Shown piece by piece: positions 9,083-17,444 of a stretch of 35,858 nucleotides of DNA. The position numbers and the translations under genes are program-made. The DNA is from an uncultured Alkaliphilus sp. GTDB taxonomy: Bacteria; Bacillota; Clostridia; Peptostreptococcales; Natronincolaceae. The notes below the pieces were generated by a model that was not told where the DNA came from, searched no databases, and saw nothing but the letters and a program-made list of their open reading frames with translations. The first letter of the stretch is position 1. Each line of letters opens with the position of its first letter. The stretch is taken from positions 1-35,858 of the forward strand of contig CALJEQ010000017.1 of NCBI GenBank assembly GCA_938074565.1, in the 5' to 3' direction.

Positions 9083-10991
9083 ATTAGCATTCAAACTATT
9101 AAAAGATAATTTAAAAATATATGAACATTACCTTATGGTTCTTGTGGTAACTGTAGCTACATACTATAACTTTGTTGCAATGAGGTATAATGAAACCTAT
9201 ATCCAGTTGGCTAATCGGTTACAATCCACTGCAATAGCAAGTTTTACCTGCGGATTTGTTTTGCTTTGTACAGTAATTTTTTTCATGTGGCATTCGAATG
9301 GTTTTTTTTTCAAACAGCGACAAAAAGAAATTGGGCTATATTTACTTATGGGTATAAGTTCATCTAAAATAGGAATGGTTTTTGCTATTGAAAGTTTTTT
9401 ATTAGGGGCATTATCTATAGTAATAGGTTTACCTTTAGGTATACTTTTTTCAAAACTTTTCTTTATGCTTTTAGGAAAAGCAGTATCTCTGAATGTTGAG
9501 TTTCCATTAACTATATCATTTAAAGCAGTATTGCAACTTATAATAATTTTTACACTGATTTTTGTATTTTTAGCTTTTAAAAATTATTTTGAAGTAAAGA
9601 AAAGTCAGTTAATTAATATGCTTAATGCTACTAAGAAAAATAGTACAGTACCTAAATTAAATTATCCTAAAGGATTTATTGGAGTTATATTAATTATAGG
9701 AGGGTATATTATTGGTGTAAACGTAAGACAACAAGAGTTTGATTTATTATTGGCGTCAATGTCAACTCTAATAATGGTATGTTTGGGTACATATTTACTA
9801 TTTGGAAGTTTTTTAACTATTATCCTAAGTAAATTAATAAAAAATGTAAAATTCAAGTATAAAAATGTACGGATTATCTGGTTAAATAATACATTTTTTA
9901 GATTGAAAATAAATTATAAAACATTGGCAATGACGGCGATTTTAGCAGCATCAACAGTTACAGCATTTAGTATTAGTTTGTCATTTAAGCAGTTTGCAGA
10001 TGATAATATAATTATGGAGTCTCCGTATAGTTTTAGTTATATCAGTAATGAAGCTGAAGTTAAACAAAATGTTGAAAAAGTTATTAATGAATCAAAACAT
10101 CAGTTAATAGGTGTAAATGAAATAAGTTTTTTTGTAGTAGATACAAAATATTTAAATAAAAAACATAGGATTGACCATAAAAACCAAGCAATTGTTACAA
10201 GTTATTCTGAAATAGAAAAAACTTTAGAGTTTTTAAATTTTAAAAATAAGGAGATTATATTAGATAAAATAAGACCAAAAGAGAATGAGGTCACATTTGT
10301 TTTAAATGCTAATACAATCGCATCACCTTTTTTTGTAAAGGGAGAAGAACTAAGTATGAATGGTAGGGTATATACTGTTAAAGAGGACATTAAAGTGCCT
10401 TTTACAGGAAATATTCCTACGCTGGGTAGGAAGAATATATACGTAATATCTGATAAAGAATATGATGAATTAAAAACTAGTCTCTTAGAAATAACTTTGA
10501 ATGGTGTCTCTATAACAAACCCAGAAGAAAGTGAAGATCTTATTAGCAAAGTTGCTGAAATTGTACCGGGTGGGTTTGAAAAAGTCTATCCTTATATTTC
10601 ACAATACGTATGGGAATATTACGCATTAGGAATATTCTTCTTTTTAGGTCTATTTATTTCAGTTGTATTTATTCTTGCCACATTTAGTACCTTATATTTT
10701 AAAATCTTAAGTAATGCATTATTAGATAGGGATCAATATATTATGCTGAAAAAAATAGGTATGAGTCGAAAAGAAGTTGAAAAAACGGTGTATGTACAGG
10801 TAGCAATGGAATTTATCTTACCTATTATTGTAGGAATAATACATAGTATAGTTGCTATGAGTATGGTAGAACAGATTATGAATGTAAAATTCACATTGCA
10901 AATATCAAGTGGAATAGTTTTATTTGCATTAATTATAACGATATTCTACCTACGGTTAAGTAAAAATTATATGAAAATGGTATATCAATAG
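9069..10991 (+). CDS. BceB-like ABC transporter permease
   Basis: The protein has about 640 residues, the usual BceB size. ATG 9069 is preferred over GTG 9066, with GGGAGG at 9055-9060. The predicted layout has about ten membrane segments: one near the N terminus, others up to about residue 310, then a large extracytoplasmic domain of roughly 200 residues (about 315-515), then the last three or so segments. This is the BceB signature and separates it from the FtsX/MacB-like permease upstream. BceAB-type pumps free lipid II-cycle intermediates from bound peptide antibiotics and form a sensory complex with BceS. Which peptide is recognised cannot be read from the sequence; the NRPS product is the natural candidate. 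Confidence 0.9.
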   Translation: MSCFKLAFKLLKDNLKIYEHYLMVLVVTVATYYNFVAMRYNETYIQLANRLQSTAIASFTCGFVLLCTVIFFMWHSNGFFFKQRQKEIGLYLLMGISSSKIGMVFAIESFLLGALSIVIGLPLGILFSKLFFMLLGKAVSLNVEFPLTISFKAVLQLIIIFTLIFVFLAFKNYFEVKKSQLINMLNATKKNSTVPKLNYPKGFIGVILIIGGYIIGVNVRQQEFDLLLASMSTLIMVCLGTYLLFGSFLTIILSKLIKNVKFKYKNVRIIWLNNTFFRLKINYKTLAMTAILAASTVTAFSISLSFKQFADDNIIMESPYSFSYISNEAEVKQNVEKVINESKHQLIGVNEISFFVVDTKYLNKKHRIDHKNQAIVTSYSEIEKTLEFLNFKNKEIILDKIRPKENEVTFVLNANTIASPFFVKGEELSMNGRVYTVKEDIKVPFTGNIPTLGRKNIYVISDKEYDELKTSLLEITLNGVSITNPEESEDLISKVAEIVPGGFEKVYPYISQYVWEYYALGIFFFLGLFISVVFILATFSTLYFKILSNALLDRDQYIMLKKIGMSRKEVEKTVYVQVAMEFILPIIVGIIHSIVAMSMVEQIMNVKFTLQISSGIVLFALIITIFYLRLSKNYMKMVYQ

Positions 10992-11211
10992 CAAATTTTT
11001 TTATATTTATGGCATAACTAGGCAGAATGGTAAGGTGAAATTAGAGAACTAGAGATCGTGCACTTAGTAATAATAGGATGAAGGGAGTCTCATAGTAATC
11101 TACCATAGGTTAACCAATTTTAGATATTAAGATCAACTCTAGTGTTCCGTACCCAAACCTATACATTAAATAAAAATAACACCAAATATTATTTAATGAG
11201 GACGATAAAAA
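10992..11211. other. Intergenic region with an unexplained stretch
   Basis: No gene was found. The segment at about 11020-11160 is less AT-rich than the other intergenic regions and has broken open frames on both strands, so it may be a decayed element. A 10-bp inverted repeat, CATTAAATAA at 11164-11173 and its complement at 11189-11198, sits just before the Shine-Dalgarno GAGGAC of the next gene and could affect its translation. No convincing terminator for the BceB-like gene was seen. Confidence 0.4.
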
Positions 11212-12582
11212 ATGAAGATATTATTACTAAGAACAGCTAGAATAAAACAAGCAATTACTTTAGGTGAATTTATGTACAGTGAACCTATTGGGCTAGAAAT
11301 GGTCTATACAATGTTGGAGGAAAAACATCAAATAGAAATAATAGATTTAATGTCGGAAGATATAGACTTACAAGATAAATTAAAAGATTACCAACCCCAA
11401 GTGGTGGGAATTACTTCCCTTTGTATTGATGTTTTAGCAGTAAGAAATGCAGCAGAAACTGTTAAAAGATATAACCCAAATATTATAACCGTTGTTGGTG
11501 GAACGCAGGCTTTCTTAGATAGTGAAGCATTTTTCACCGCCTCAATAGATCATGTAATGAAATATACTACAACAGAAAATATTAATCAGTTATATGATTA
11601 TTTAGAATTAGGGGAAAACCCACCAATGATAGATGGAATTTGTAGTAAGGTTAATGGCTTTGAAACAACCAGTCAATGGGGGGTGAATGAGTATGTACAC
11701 CCCAATAGACAATCGACAACTAAATACAGGAAAAATTATTCATATTTTGGTTATCAACCTGCTGCCATTATGGGCACAGCCCAAGGTTGCTCAAAGGTGT
11801 GTAAATTTTGTTTAAGGTGGCGAATGGAGGGGGCTACAGAAAATTATTTTCCAATGGATTTTGTAAAAGAAGAAATAAGAAGCATTAAAGAGGAACATAT
11901 AATGATTTTTGATAATGACTTTTTACACAATGGAGAACGCCTTAAGGAACTTTGTGATTTTCTAGAAAGTGAGAAAATCAATAAAAACTTTATTTGCTAT
12001 GCCAGTGTTAACGGTATTTTAAAAAACAAGGAAGTAATTAAACGATTCAAAAAGTTAGGGTTAAGTACCGTTCTAGTGGGTTATGAAACATTTAAAGAGG
12101 AAGAACTCAAAAATTACGAGAAGAAGTCTTCTTTACAAGACAACTATGAAACCAGTAGGTACTTAAAAGAAACAGGCATTGATGTTTGGGCATCCTTCAT
12201 GTTAAACCCCGATTGGAGTATAATGGATTTTAAAAGTTTTAGAAGGTATTTAAAAACTCTCAACTCTGAAATTTCCACTTTTTCTCCTTTAACCCCCTTT
12301 CCTAATTTACCTTTATATAATGAATATAAGGATAGAATAATTGTAAAAAAGGAAGATTATGAAAAATGGAGTTTTGGACAGGTGACAATAATGCCTTCAA
12401 AGATGACACTAAGAAGGTATTACTACGAGATTTTAAAAACTAATTTTTATATTAACTTGTTTGGAAATGATATAAGTTATATTATTAAAAGATTTGGTTG
12501 GTTGACTATATTTAAACTTGGTAAGGGTTCAATAAAATTATTAGGTAAATATGTTAAATTAATGAATGAAGATGTTTTATAA
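11212..12582 (+). CDS. Cobalamin-binding-domain radical SAM protein
   Basis: The 456-residue protein has an N-terminal Rossmann-like region of the B12-binding type (residues about 1-125, including VVGITSLCIDV and VVGGTQAF). A radical SAM core follows, with the cluster motif C193-x3-C197-x2-C200. The classical DxHxxG cobalamin motif is absent, as in many class B relatives. The family includes methylases and ring-forming enzymes, but the substrate cannot be deduced. It stands alone between the peptide-resistance block and the Ytr-like operon, with its own terminator. Tailoring of the NRPS product is possible but speculative. The start is supported by GAGGAC eight bases upstream. Confidence 0.85.
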   Translation: MKILLLRTARIKQAITLGEFMYSEPIGLEMVYTMLEEKHQIEIIDLMSEDIDLQDKLKDYQPQVVGITSLCIDVLAVRNAAETVKRYNPNIITVVGGTQAFLDSEAFFTASIDHVMKYTTTENINQLYDYLELGENPPMIDGICSKVNGFETTSQWGVNEYVHPNRQSTTKYRKNYSYFGYQPAAIMGTAQGCSKVCKFCLRWRMEGATENYFPMDFVKEEIRSIKEEHIMIFDNDFLHNGERLKELCDFLESEKINKNFICYASVNGILKNKEVIKRFKKLGLSTVLVGYETFKEEELKNYEKKSSLQDNYETSRYLKETGIDVWASFMLNPDWSIMDFKSFRRYLKTLNSEISTFSPLTPFPNLPLYNEYKDRIIVKKEDYEKWSFGQVTIMPSKMTLRRYYYEILKTNFYINLFGNDISYIIKRFGWLTIFKLGKGSIKLLGKYVKLMNEDVL

Positions 12583-12590
12583 ATTGAAAA

Positions 12591-12637
12591 CAAAAGCAAA
12601 GAGGGAATCATAGTAACCTCTAGCCTTTGTTTTTTTT
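12591..12637 (+). terminator. Intrinsic terminator after the radical SAM gene
   Basis: An imperfect hairpin (CAAAAGCAAAGAGG against CCTCTAGCCTTTG) is followed by an uninterrupted run of T residues at about 12630-12637. Confidence 0.8.
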
Positions 12638-12657
12638 ATTTATTTTCTTTAAATAAC

Positions 12658-12707
12658 TTGACAACTAAACGTGCATACTGTATATATATAATATACACAG
12701 TATGCAC
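12658..12707 (+). promoter_or_regulatory. Sigma-A promoter inside a palindromic GntR (YtrA-type) operator
   Basis: TTGACA (12658-12663), a 17-base spacer and TATATA (12681-12686) form a strong promoter. The inverted repeat GTGCATACTG (12671-12680) / CAGTATGCAC (12698-12707) brackets the -10 box and transcript start, and its right arm abuts the GGAGGTGA ribosome binding site. The gene that follows encodes a GntR/YtrA-family regulator, so autorepression of the operon is the straightforward reading. Confidence 0.8.
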
Positions 12708-12719
12708 GGAGGTGATTTG

Positions 12720-13097
12720 ATGAAAATAATAATTTCAAATGCATCCCAAGAACCCATCTATGAACAGATTATTAATCAGATTAAAGCTTTAATTTTAAAA
12801 GAGGAACTAGCAGAAGGAGAGGGGTTACCCTCCATTAGAAGCTTAGCTAAAGAACTTCAAATAAGTGTTATTACCACTAAAAGAGCTTATGAAGAATTGG
12901 AAAGAGAAGGATTTATTGAAACAGTAGCAGGAAAGGGTTCGTTTGTCACATCACAGAATAAAGAACTTCTAAGGGAAAGTAAATTAAGAGTCATTGAAGA
13001 AAAATTATTAGAAGTTGTAGAGGAAAGTAGACAACTGGGGCTTACTGAAGAAGAAGTGCAATCTATACTATCACTGTTATTTAAGGAGGTTGAGTAA
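12720..13097 (+). CDS. GntR-family transcriptional regulator, YtrA subfamily
   Basis: The 125-residue regulator starts at ATG 12720 behind GGAGGTGA (12708-12715). The alternative ATG at 12702 lies inside the operator palindrome and is rejected. The N-terminal winged helix-turn-helix (PIYEQIINQIKALILKEEL ... LPSIRSLAKELQIS ... TTKRAYEELEREGFIE) is typical GntR. The C-terminal part is only about 50 residues, too short for a FadR or UTRA ligand domain, which is the mark of the YtrA subfamily. The stop overlaps the ATPase start by one base. YtrA-type proteins usually repress adjacent ABC transporter operons that respond to cell-wall antibiotics, matching the gene order here. Confidence 0.93.
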   Translation: MKIIISNASQEPIYEQIINQIKALILKEELAEGEGLPSIRSLAKELQISVITTKRAYEELEREGFIETVAGKGSFVTSQNKELLRESKLRVIEEKLLEVVEESRQLGLTEEEVQSILSLLFKEVE

Positions 13098-13966
13098 TGA
13101 TGGAGCAAATTTTAGAGCTTAATCAATTAACAAAAAGGTATAAGGAATTTTCCTTAAAAGATTTAAGCTTTTCATTGGAACGGGGATATATAATGGGATT
13201 TATTGGCCCTAACGGAGCAGGAAAAAGCACAACAATAAAACTGATTATGAATCTTATTAGAAAAGATGGGGGAGAAATTAAAGTATTTGGTAAAGATCAT
13301 CTACAGTATGAAAAAGAAATAAAAGAAAAAATTGGTTTTGTTTATGATGAAAACTATTATTATGAAGATCTTAATTTAAGAGAAATGAAAAATATTATAG
13401 CTTCATTTTATAAAAACTGGGATGAAAAGTGCTTTGAAAAATATATAAAACTATTTGGTTTATCATTAAAATTAAAAATAAAAGAATTATCGAAAGGGAT
13501 GAAGATGAAATATTCACTAGCATTGGCTTTATCCCACCATGCTGAACTTATTATTATGGATGAGCCAACTTCGGGCTTAGACCCTATAGTAAGAAGTGAG
13601 TTATTAGAGATATTGCATGAAATCATTCAAGATGAAAGAAAAAGTATATTATTCTCCACCCATATCACTAAAGACTTAGATAAAGTTGCAGACTATATCA
13701 CATTTATTAATGATGGGAATCTAGTGTTTAGCCAGTCAAAGGATGAAATAGTAGAGTCTTATTCAATTATTAAAGGTGATAATAATATATTAAATGAGGA
13801 AATAAGAAAGCATATTTTAGGAGTGAAGCAACACAACTTCGGTTTTGAAGCGCTGGTAAAAAATAATAATAACTTAGTAAAAAGTCTTAAAGATTCAGTT
13901 ATATATGAACGACCTACCTTAGACGATATTATGATTTATACAGTTAGGGGGAATATTAATGGTTAA
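13097..13966 (+). CDS. ABC transporter ATP-binding protein of the GntR-regulated operon
   Basis: The 289-residue ATPase has Walker A GPNGAGKST (about residue 35), a Q-loop region (GFVYDENYYYEDLNLREM), an unusual signature LSKGMKMKYSLALAL in place of LSGGQ, Walker B LIIMDEPTSGLDP and switch FSTHITKD. The degenerate signature is normal for YtrB/CcmA-like ATPases that pair with ABC-2 permeases. A second ATG three bases on (13100) is an equally good start relative to AAGGAGGT at 13083-13090. It overlaps the permease by 8 bases. It probably energises export or antibiotic resistance; the substrate is unknown. Confidence 0.92.
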   Translation: MMEQILELNQLTKRYKEFSLKDLSFSLERGYIMGFIGPNGAGKSTTIKLIMNLIRKDGGEIKVFGKDHLQYEKEIKEKIGFVYDENYYYEDLNLREMKNIIASFYKNWDEKCFEKYIKLFGLSLKLKIKELSKGMKMKYSLALALSHHAELIIMDEPTSGLDPIVRSELLEILHEIIQDERKSILFSTHITKDLDKVADYITFINDGNLVFSQSKDEIVESYSIIKGDNNILNEEIRKHILGVKQHNFGFEALVKNNNNLVKSLKDSVIYERPTLDDIMIYTVRGNING

Positions 13967-14615
13967 TTTAGTAATGAAAGATGCCACCATTCAAAAAAAA
14001 TCCTTTATAATGGCAACCTTATATAGTATAGGAATTTTTATTGCCTTTGGATTAAAAGGAGGAGATTTTGCAATAGCCGTATATATTATGGGGACAGTGG
14101 CAACTACTTGCATATTCATTCAGAATGGTTTTGCAAATGATGAAAAAAATAATTCAGAAAAGATTTTAAATAGCCTTCCAATAACCAGAAGGGAAATTGT
14201 AATAGCTAAGTACATTTCTTCAATCGGCTTTTCAGTATTTACTATAATCCTAATGTTTATTACTGGAACAGCATTGTCTAAAATATTTATAGGAAAAATA
14301 CCTACTATTTATTCTAGTGATATAATCATTGCCCTTTTAAGCGTATGGTTATTAATAGCCTTATACTTACCTTTTAACTTTAAATTTGGATATAGCAGAA
14401 TGAGAGTATATAATACATTAGTTTTTCTTGCATTTTTCTTTGCGCCTAAAGTTATACTATCAGAATTTTTATCTAATCCTACTCATCCTATTGTAAAGTT
14501 AATTAATGAGAGTTCTACAGAAATCTTATCACTAATTTCTTTAGCCGTAGTAGTTGTAATACTGTTGCTTTCAATGTTTTCTTCTTTGAAATTATATGAA
14601 AAACGTGAATTTTAG
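13959..14615 (+). CDS. ABC-2 type membrane permease
   Basis: The 218-residue protein has about six hydrophobic segments (near residues 15-35, 40-58, 85-110, 125-145, 150-170 and 190-210). Between the second and third lies the polar stretch FANDEKNNSEKILNSLPITRREIVIAKY, a motif common in ABC-2 permeases of the BcrB/YtrC-like type. It is the third gene of the GntR-ATPase-permease operon and overlaps the ATPase. One permease chain and one ATPase suggest a homodimeric transporter. Confidence 0.85.
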   Translation: MVNLVMKDATIQKKSFIMATLYSIGIFIAFGLKGGDFAIAVYIMGTVATTCIFIQNGFANDEKNNSEKILNSLPITRREIVIAKYISSIGFSVFTIILMFITGTALSKIFIGKIPTIYSSDIIIALLSVWLLIALYLPFNFKFGYSRMRVYNTLVFLAFFFAPKVILSEFLSNPTHPIVKLINESSTEILSLISLAVVVVILLLSMFSSLKLYEKREF

Positions 14616-14677
14616 ACCTAAAGTATAAATTTAGAATTAAAAAACGTAAAGTAAATGTCGTTAATACATCCTAAATT

Positions 14678-14686
14678 TGGTATAAT
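14678..14686 (+). promoter_or_regulatory. Extended -10 promoter of the glyoxalase gene
   Basis: TGGTATAAT is an extended -10 element. The hexamer 17 bases upstream (TCGTTA) is a poor -35. The glyoxalase ATG is 36 bases downstream. Confidence 0.5.
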
Positions 14687-14721
14687 GTAATAAGTGAATA
14701 AAAAAGGAGTGGTTAATTACT

Positions 14722-15102
14722 ATGAAATACAAAATGCTACATACATGTATAAGAGTAATGGATTTAGAAAAATCTTTAAAGTTTTACAAAGAAGCAGTGG
14801 GTTTAATAGAAACAAGAAGAAATGATTTTCCAGACCATGAATTTACTTTAGTTTACTTAAGTGACGATTCAGGTAGTTATGAAATAGAGTTGACTTACAA
14901 TTATAACCCAAAAGAACCTTATGTAATAGGCAATGGCTTTAGTCATATGGCAGTTGCAGTAGAAAACCTTGAAGCATCAAGAGAAAGACATCAAGAGATG
15001 GGCTATAAAGTTACAGATCTGATGGGACTTCCAGGTAATCCCCCTAAATACTATTTTGTAACTGATCCAGATGGATATGATATTGAAGTGATTAGAGCTT
15101 AA
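14722..15102 (+). CDS. gloA: Lactoylglutathione lyase (glyoxalase I)
   Basis: The 126-residue protein matches bacterial glyoxalase I in length and pattern. Two vicinal-oxygen-chelate halves each supply two metal ligands: H7 (LHTCIRV), E56 (EIELTYN), H75 (FSHMAVAV) and E122 (YDIEVIRA). Spacing is as in the Escherichia coli enzyme (H5, E56, H74, E122), which favours a Ni/Co-type metal site. It isomerises the methylglyoxal-thiol hemithioacetal in the cytoplasm. In organisms without glutathione another thiol would serve; that is not shown here. It starts after AAAAGGAGTGG and forms a one-gene unit with its own promoter and terminator. Confidence 0.93.
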   Translation: MKYKMLHTCIRVMDLEKSLKFYKEAVGLIETRRNDFPDHEFTLVYLSDDSGSYEIELTYNYNPKEPYVIGNGFSHMAVAVENLEASRERHQEMGYKVTDLMGLPGNPPKYYFVTDPDGYDIEVIRA

Positions 15103-15124
15103 AAATATTAAAATAATGTAAGTA

Positions 15125-15158
15125 GACTATGGAAAACTATGGGTTTCATAGTCTTTTT
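15125..15158 (+). terminator. Intrinsic terminator after gloA
   Basis: A 7-bp stem (GACTATG 15125-15131 / CATAGTC 15147-15153) is followed by TTTTT. Confidence 0.75.
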
Positions 15159-15275
15159 GCTGTTATTAAGAGTATTTAAAAAGGGAATAATTATTATGAT
15201 GTAGTTTTAAACGTAAAACTAAAATAACTAAAATAATCTATGAAAATGAATAGAGGGTGTAAGGGGGGAAGTAAA

Positions 15276-15779
15276 ATGAAGGATTTTGATAAAATATGGA
15301 CTATTTATGAAGAAGCATTTCCTTCTATTGAAAGACGAGATAGAGAATCTCAAAACAGATTGATGAAGAATACTAATTATCAAATAAAGGTTTATTATGA
15401 AAATGATAACTTAATTGGGTTTATCTTTTATTGGGATCTACAAGATTTTCTATTTATAGAACATTTAGCAGTGGATAAAGTTTATCGTGGAAGAGGCTAC
15501 GGTAAAAAAATGATGAAGGAGATGTTAAGCCTTTCTAATAGGAATATCATATTAGAAGTTGAATTTCCAAAAGATGAATTATCCCAAAGTCGTATAGAAT
15601 TTTATAGTAGTTTGGGTTTCAGTTTAAATAGAACAAAGTATTTTCAACCGTCATACGGAAAAGACAAAGGAGAAATTCCACTTTTGTTAATGTCTTATCC
15701 AAACTTAATCCCATCTGATGAAGAGAAAAATATCGTTAATAAAATACATAATTCGGTTTATAACTTTAAGGGCTTATAA
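15276..15779 (+). CDS. GNAT-family N-acetyltransferase
   Basis: The protein has about 167 residues and starts at ATG 15276 behind AAGGGGGGAAG; the upstream ATGs in frame (15240, 15246) lack a ribosome binding site. The acetyl-CoA motif A is clear: FIEHLAVDKVYRGRGYGKKMMKEM (V-x4-R-G-x-G-x-G). The C-terminal FYSSLGF matches motif B. It resembles small single-domain acetyltransferases in which substrate specificity cannot be inferred. It forms a single-gene unit. Confidence 0.88.
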   Translation: MKDFDKIWTIYEEAFPSIERRDRESQNRLMKNTNYQIKVYYENDNLIGFIFYWDLQDFLFIEHLAVDKVYRGRGYGKKMMKEMLSLSNRNIILEVEFPKDELSQSRIEFYSSLGFSLNRTKYFQPSYGKDKGEIPLLLMSYPNLIPSDEEKNIVNKIHNSVYNFKGL

Positions 15780-15904
15780 TGAATATAACTAGTCGAATAT
15801 CATTATTAAAAATAGAATATTTTTAGTCTATAATAATAAACAAAGAGTATTTTAATAAAAGAAAATTTAAAAAAGTAATCTAATGTTAACTAAGGAGTGA
15901 TTAC

Positions 15905-16963
15905 ATGGAGAAAAAATTAAATGTTGGCATAATCGGCTTTGGTATGGCAGGTCAAGTGTTTCATGCCCCAATAATTAATAGTATTCCACAATTAGAGCTA
16001 ACTAAAATAGTTACTACAAACGTAAAAGCAATAGAAACCATTAAAAAGCTATATCCTAATACAGAAATTGTTTCTGACGTAAGTTTAATATTAGAAGATG
16101 ATGATATTGACTTAATTGTAATTGCAACCCCTAATACATCCCACTTTGAACTGGCTACTCAAGGGTTAATGGCAAATAAACATATTGTGGTGGAGAAACC
16201 ATTTACAATTACCACTAATGAAGCAGATAAATTAATTAAATTAGCAAAAGAAAGAAAACTAGTATTAACAGTACATCATAATAGAAGATGGGACAGTGAT
16301 TATTTAACCGTAAAAAAAGTAATTGAAGGTAACTTGTTAGGAAATATTGTGGAATATGAGTCTCATTTTGATCGGTTTAGGAATACCCTTAAGAAAAATG
16401 CATGGAGGGAAGAAAATAATCCAGGTTCAGGCATACTTTACGATTTAGGAAGTCACTTAATCGATCAAGCATTATGTTTATTTGGTTTGCCAATGGAAGT
16501 AACAGCTGATATTGGAATTCAAAGAGAAGGTGGAAAAACTGATGATTATTTCCACATCATTTTACACTATGACAAATTAAGAGCAATATTAAAAGCAGGT
16601 ATGTTGGTTAGAGAGCCCCTTCTCCATTTTATCCTACTAGGAGATAAAGGTTCATTTGTTAAATATGGTATGGATGTACAAGAAACAGCCCTTAAAGAAG
16701 GTATTACCCCTGAAAATACTGAAAATTGGGGAGCAGAACCAGAAATATTACATGGAAGGTTAAATACAGAAATGAATGGCGTTCATCTTATGGGAGTAGT
16801 GGAAAGTGAACGGGGTGATTATAGAAAATACTATCAAAATGTTTATAACGCCATCTTAGGAAAGGAAGAGTTGGTGGTAAAGGCAGAGGAAGCAAGAAAT
16901 ACAATTAGAGTTATAGAATTGGCTATAGAAAGCAATAAAACTAAAAAACGATGTGTTTTTTAA
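15905..16963 (+). CDS. Gfo/Idh/MocA-family oxidoreductase
   Basis: The 352-residue protein has an N-terminal NAD(P)-binding Rossmann fold (NVGIIGFGMAGQVFHAP, residues about 5-21), the family motif VVEKPFT near residue 98, and the catalytic-region DLGSHLIDQAL near residue 180. The opening GQVFHAP is typical of the YdgJ/YvaA-like group, which includes scyllo-inositol dehydrogenases, but the substrate is not certain. It starts at ATG 15905 after AAGGAGTGA. A candidate promoter has TATAAT at 15829-15834. Transcription ends at the strong terminator shared with the minus-strand gene. Confidence 0.9.
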   Translation: MEKKLNVGIIGFGMAGQVFHAPIINSIPQLELTKIVTTNVKAIETIKKLYPNTEIVSDVSLILEDDDIDLIVIATPNTSHFELATQGLMANKHIVVEKPFTITTNEADKLIKLAKERKLVLTVHHNRRWDSDYLTVKKVIEGNLLGNIVEYESHFDRFRNTLKKNAWREENNPGSGILYDLGSHLIDQALCLFGLPMEVTADIGIQREGGKTDDYFHIILHYDKLRAILKAGMLVREPLLHFILLGDKGSFVKYGMDVQETALKEGITPENTENWGAEPEILHGRLNTEMNGVHLMGVVESERGDYRKYYQNVYNAILGKEELVVKAEEARNTIRVIELAIESNKTKKRCVF

Positions 16964-16968
16964 TAAAC

Positions 16969-17015
16969 AATAAAACTACACAATACAATAACAATTCCGA
17001 TTGTGTAGTTTTATT
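16969..17015. terminator. Bidirectional intrinsic terminator
   Basis: A perfect 16-bp stem (arms 16969-16984 and 17000-17015) has A-run and T-run flanks on both strands. It separates the convergent oxidoreductase and small minus-strand gene. Confidence 0.9.
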
Positions 17016-17022
17016 AAACAAA

Positions 17023-17241
17023 TTATAAATAGTTTTCTTCTCTTAATTTTCTTTCTATATCAGTTAAGCTAACTTTATCACCAATGAAGTCAACAGTAAT
17101 TGTATTTTCTAATGGATCAACCCTCACTGCATTAATTCCATCTCCTAAACTGTGGATGGCATCAGTGATATTTCTAGCCTCAGTTTTCATATCGGAAGAA
17201 TTTCTTAACCTATTATTTAACTTTATTTTTTCTGCTCTCAT
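17023..17241 (-). CDS. Small uncharacterised protein with ferredoxin-like (HMA-like) pattern
   Basis: The 72-residue protein is the only minus-strand gene in the window. The start at 17241 has a perfect AAAGGAGGTGATTTTA leader on the minus strand, and the gene ends at the bidirectional terminator, so it is real. The C-terminal two thirds (DAIHSLGDGINAVRVDPLEN / TITVDFIGDKVSLTDIERKL) read like the helix-strand-strand-helix of a heavy-metal-associated domain, but there is no CxxC metal motif and no cysteine at all. A metal role is therefore doubtful. The N terminus is basic. No function is assigned. Confidence 0.75.
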   Translation of the reverse strand: MRAEKIKLNNRLRNSSDMKTEARNITDAIHSLGDGINAVRVDPLENTITVDFIGDKVSLTDIERKLREENYL

Positions 17242-17401
17242 TAAAATCACCTCCTTTAATAGTATCTTCTCAATATAATAAAATATAATGGTAATTGATG
17301 GAGTATAACCTGCTAATAAATTCAGAAAAAATATAGTTAAAATTTAACTATTTATGCAAAAAATACATTGAAAAATCATATCTTTAGGTACATATGCTAT
17401 A

Positions 17402-17431
17402 TTTACATGAATTACTAATATGTGCTATAAT
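17402..17431 (+). promoter_or_regulatory. Promoter of the riboswitch-controlled surface protein
   Basis: TTTACA (17402-17407) and TATAAT (17426-17431) are 18 bases apart, with an extended TGC before the -10. The transcript should start near 17438, just before the riboswitch aptamer. Confidence 0.75.
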
Positions 17432-17444
17432 TAAGTAAAATATA

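Noticed and set aside
17084..17278. 64-codon + strand frame opposite the small minus-strand gene
   Set aside because: It is antisense to a gene with a perfect Shine-Dalgarno and terminator, and has no ribosome binding site of its own.
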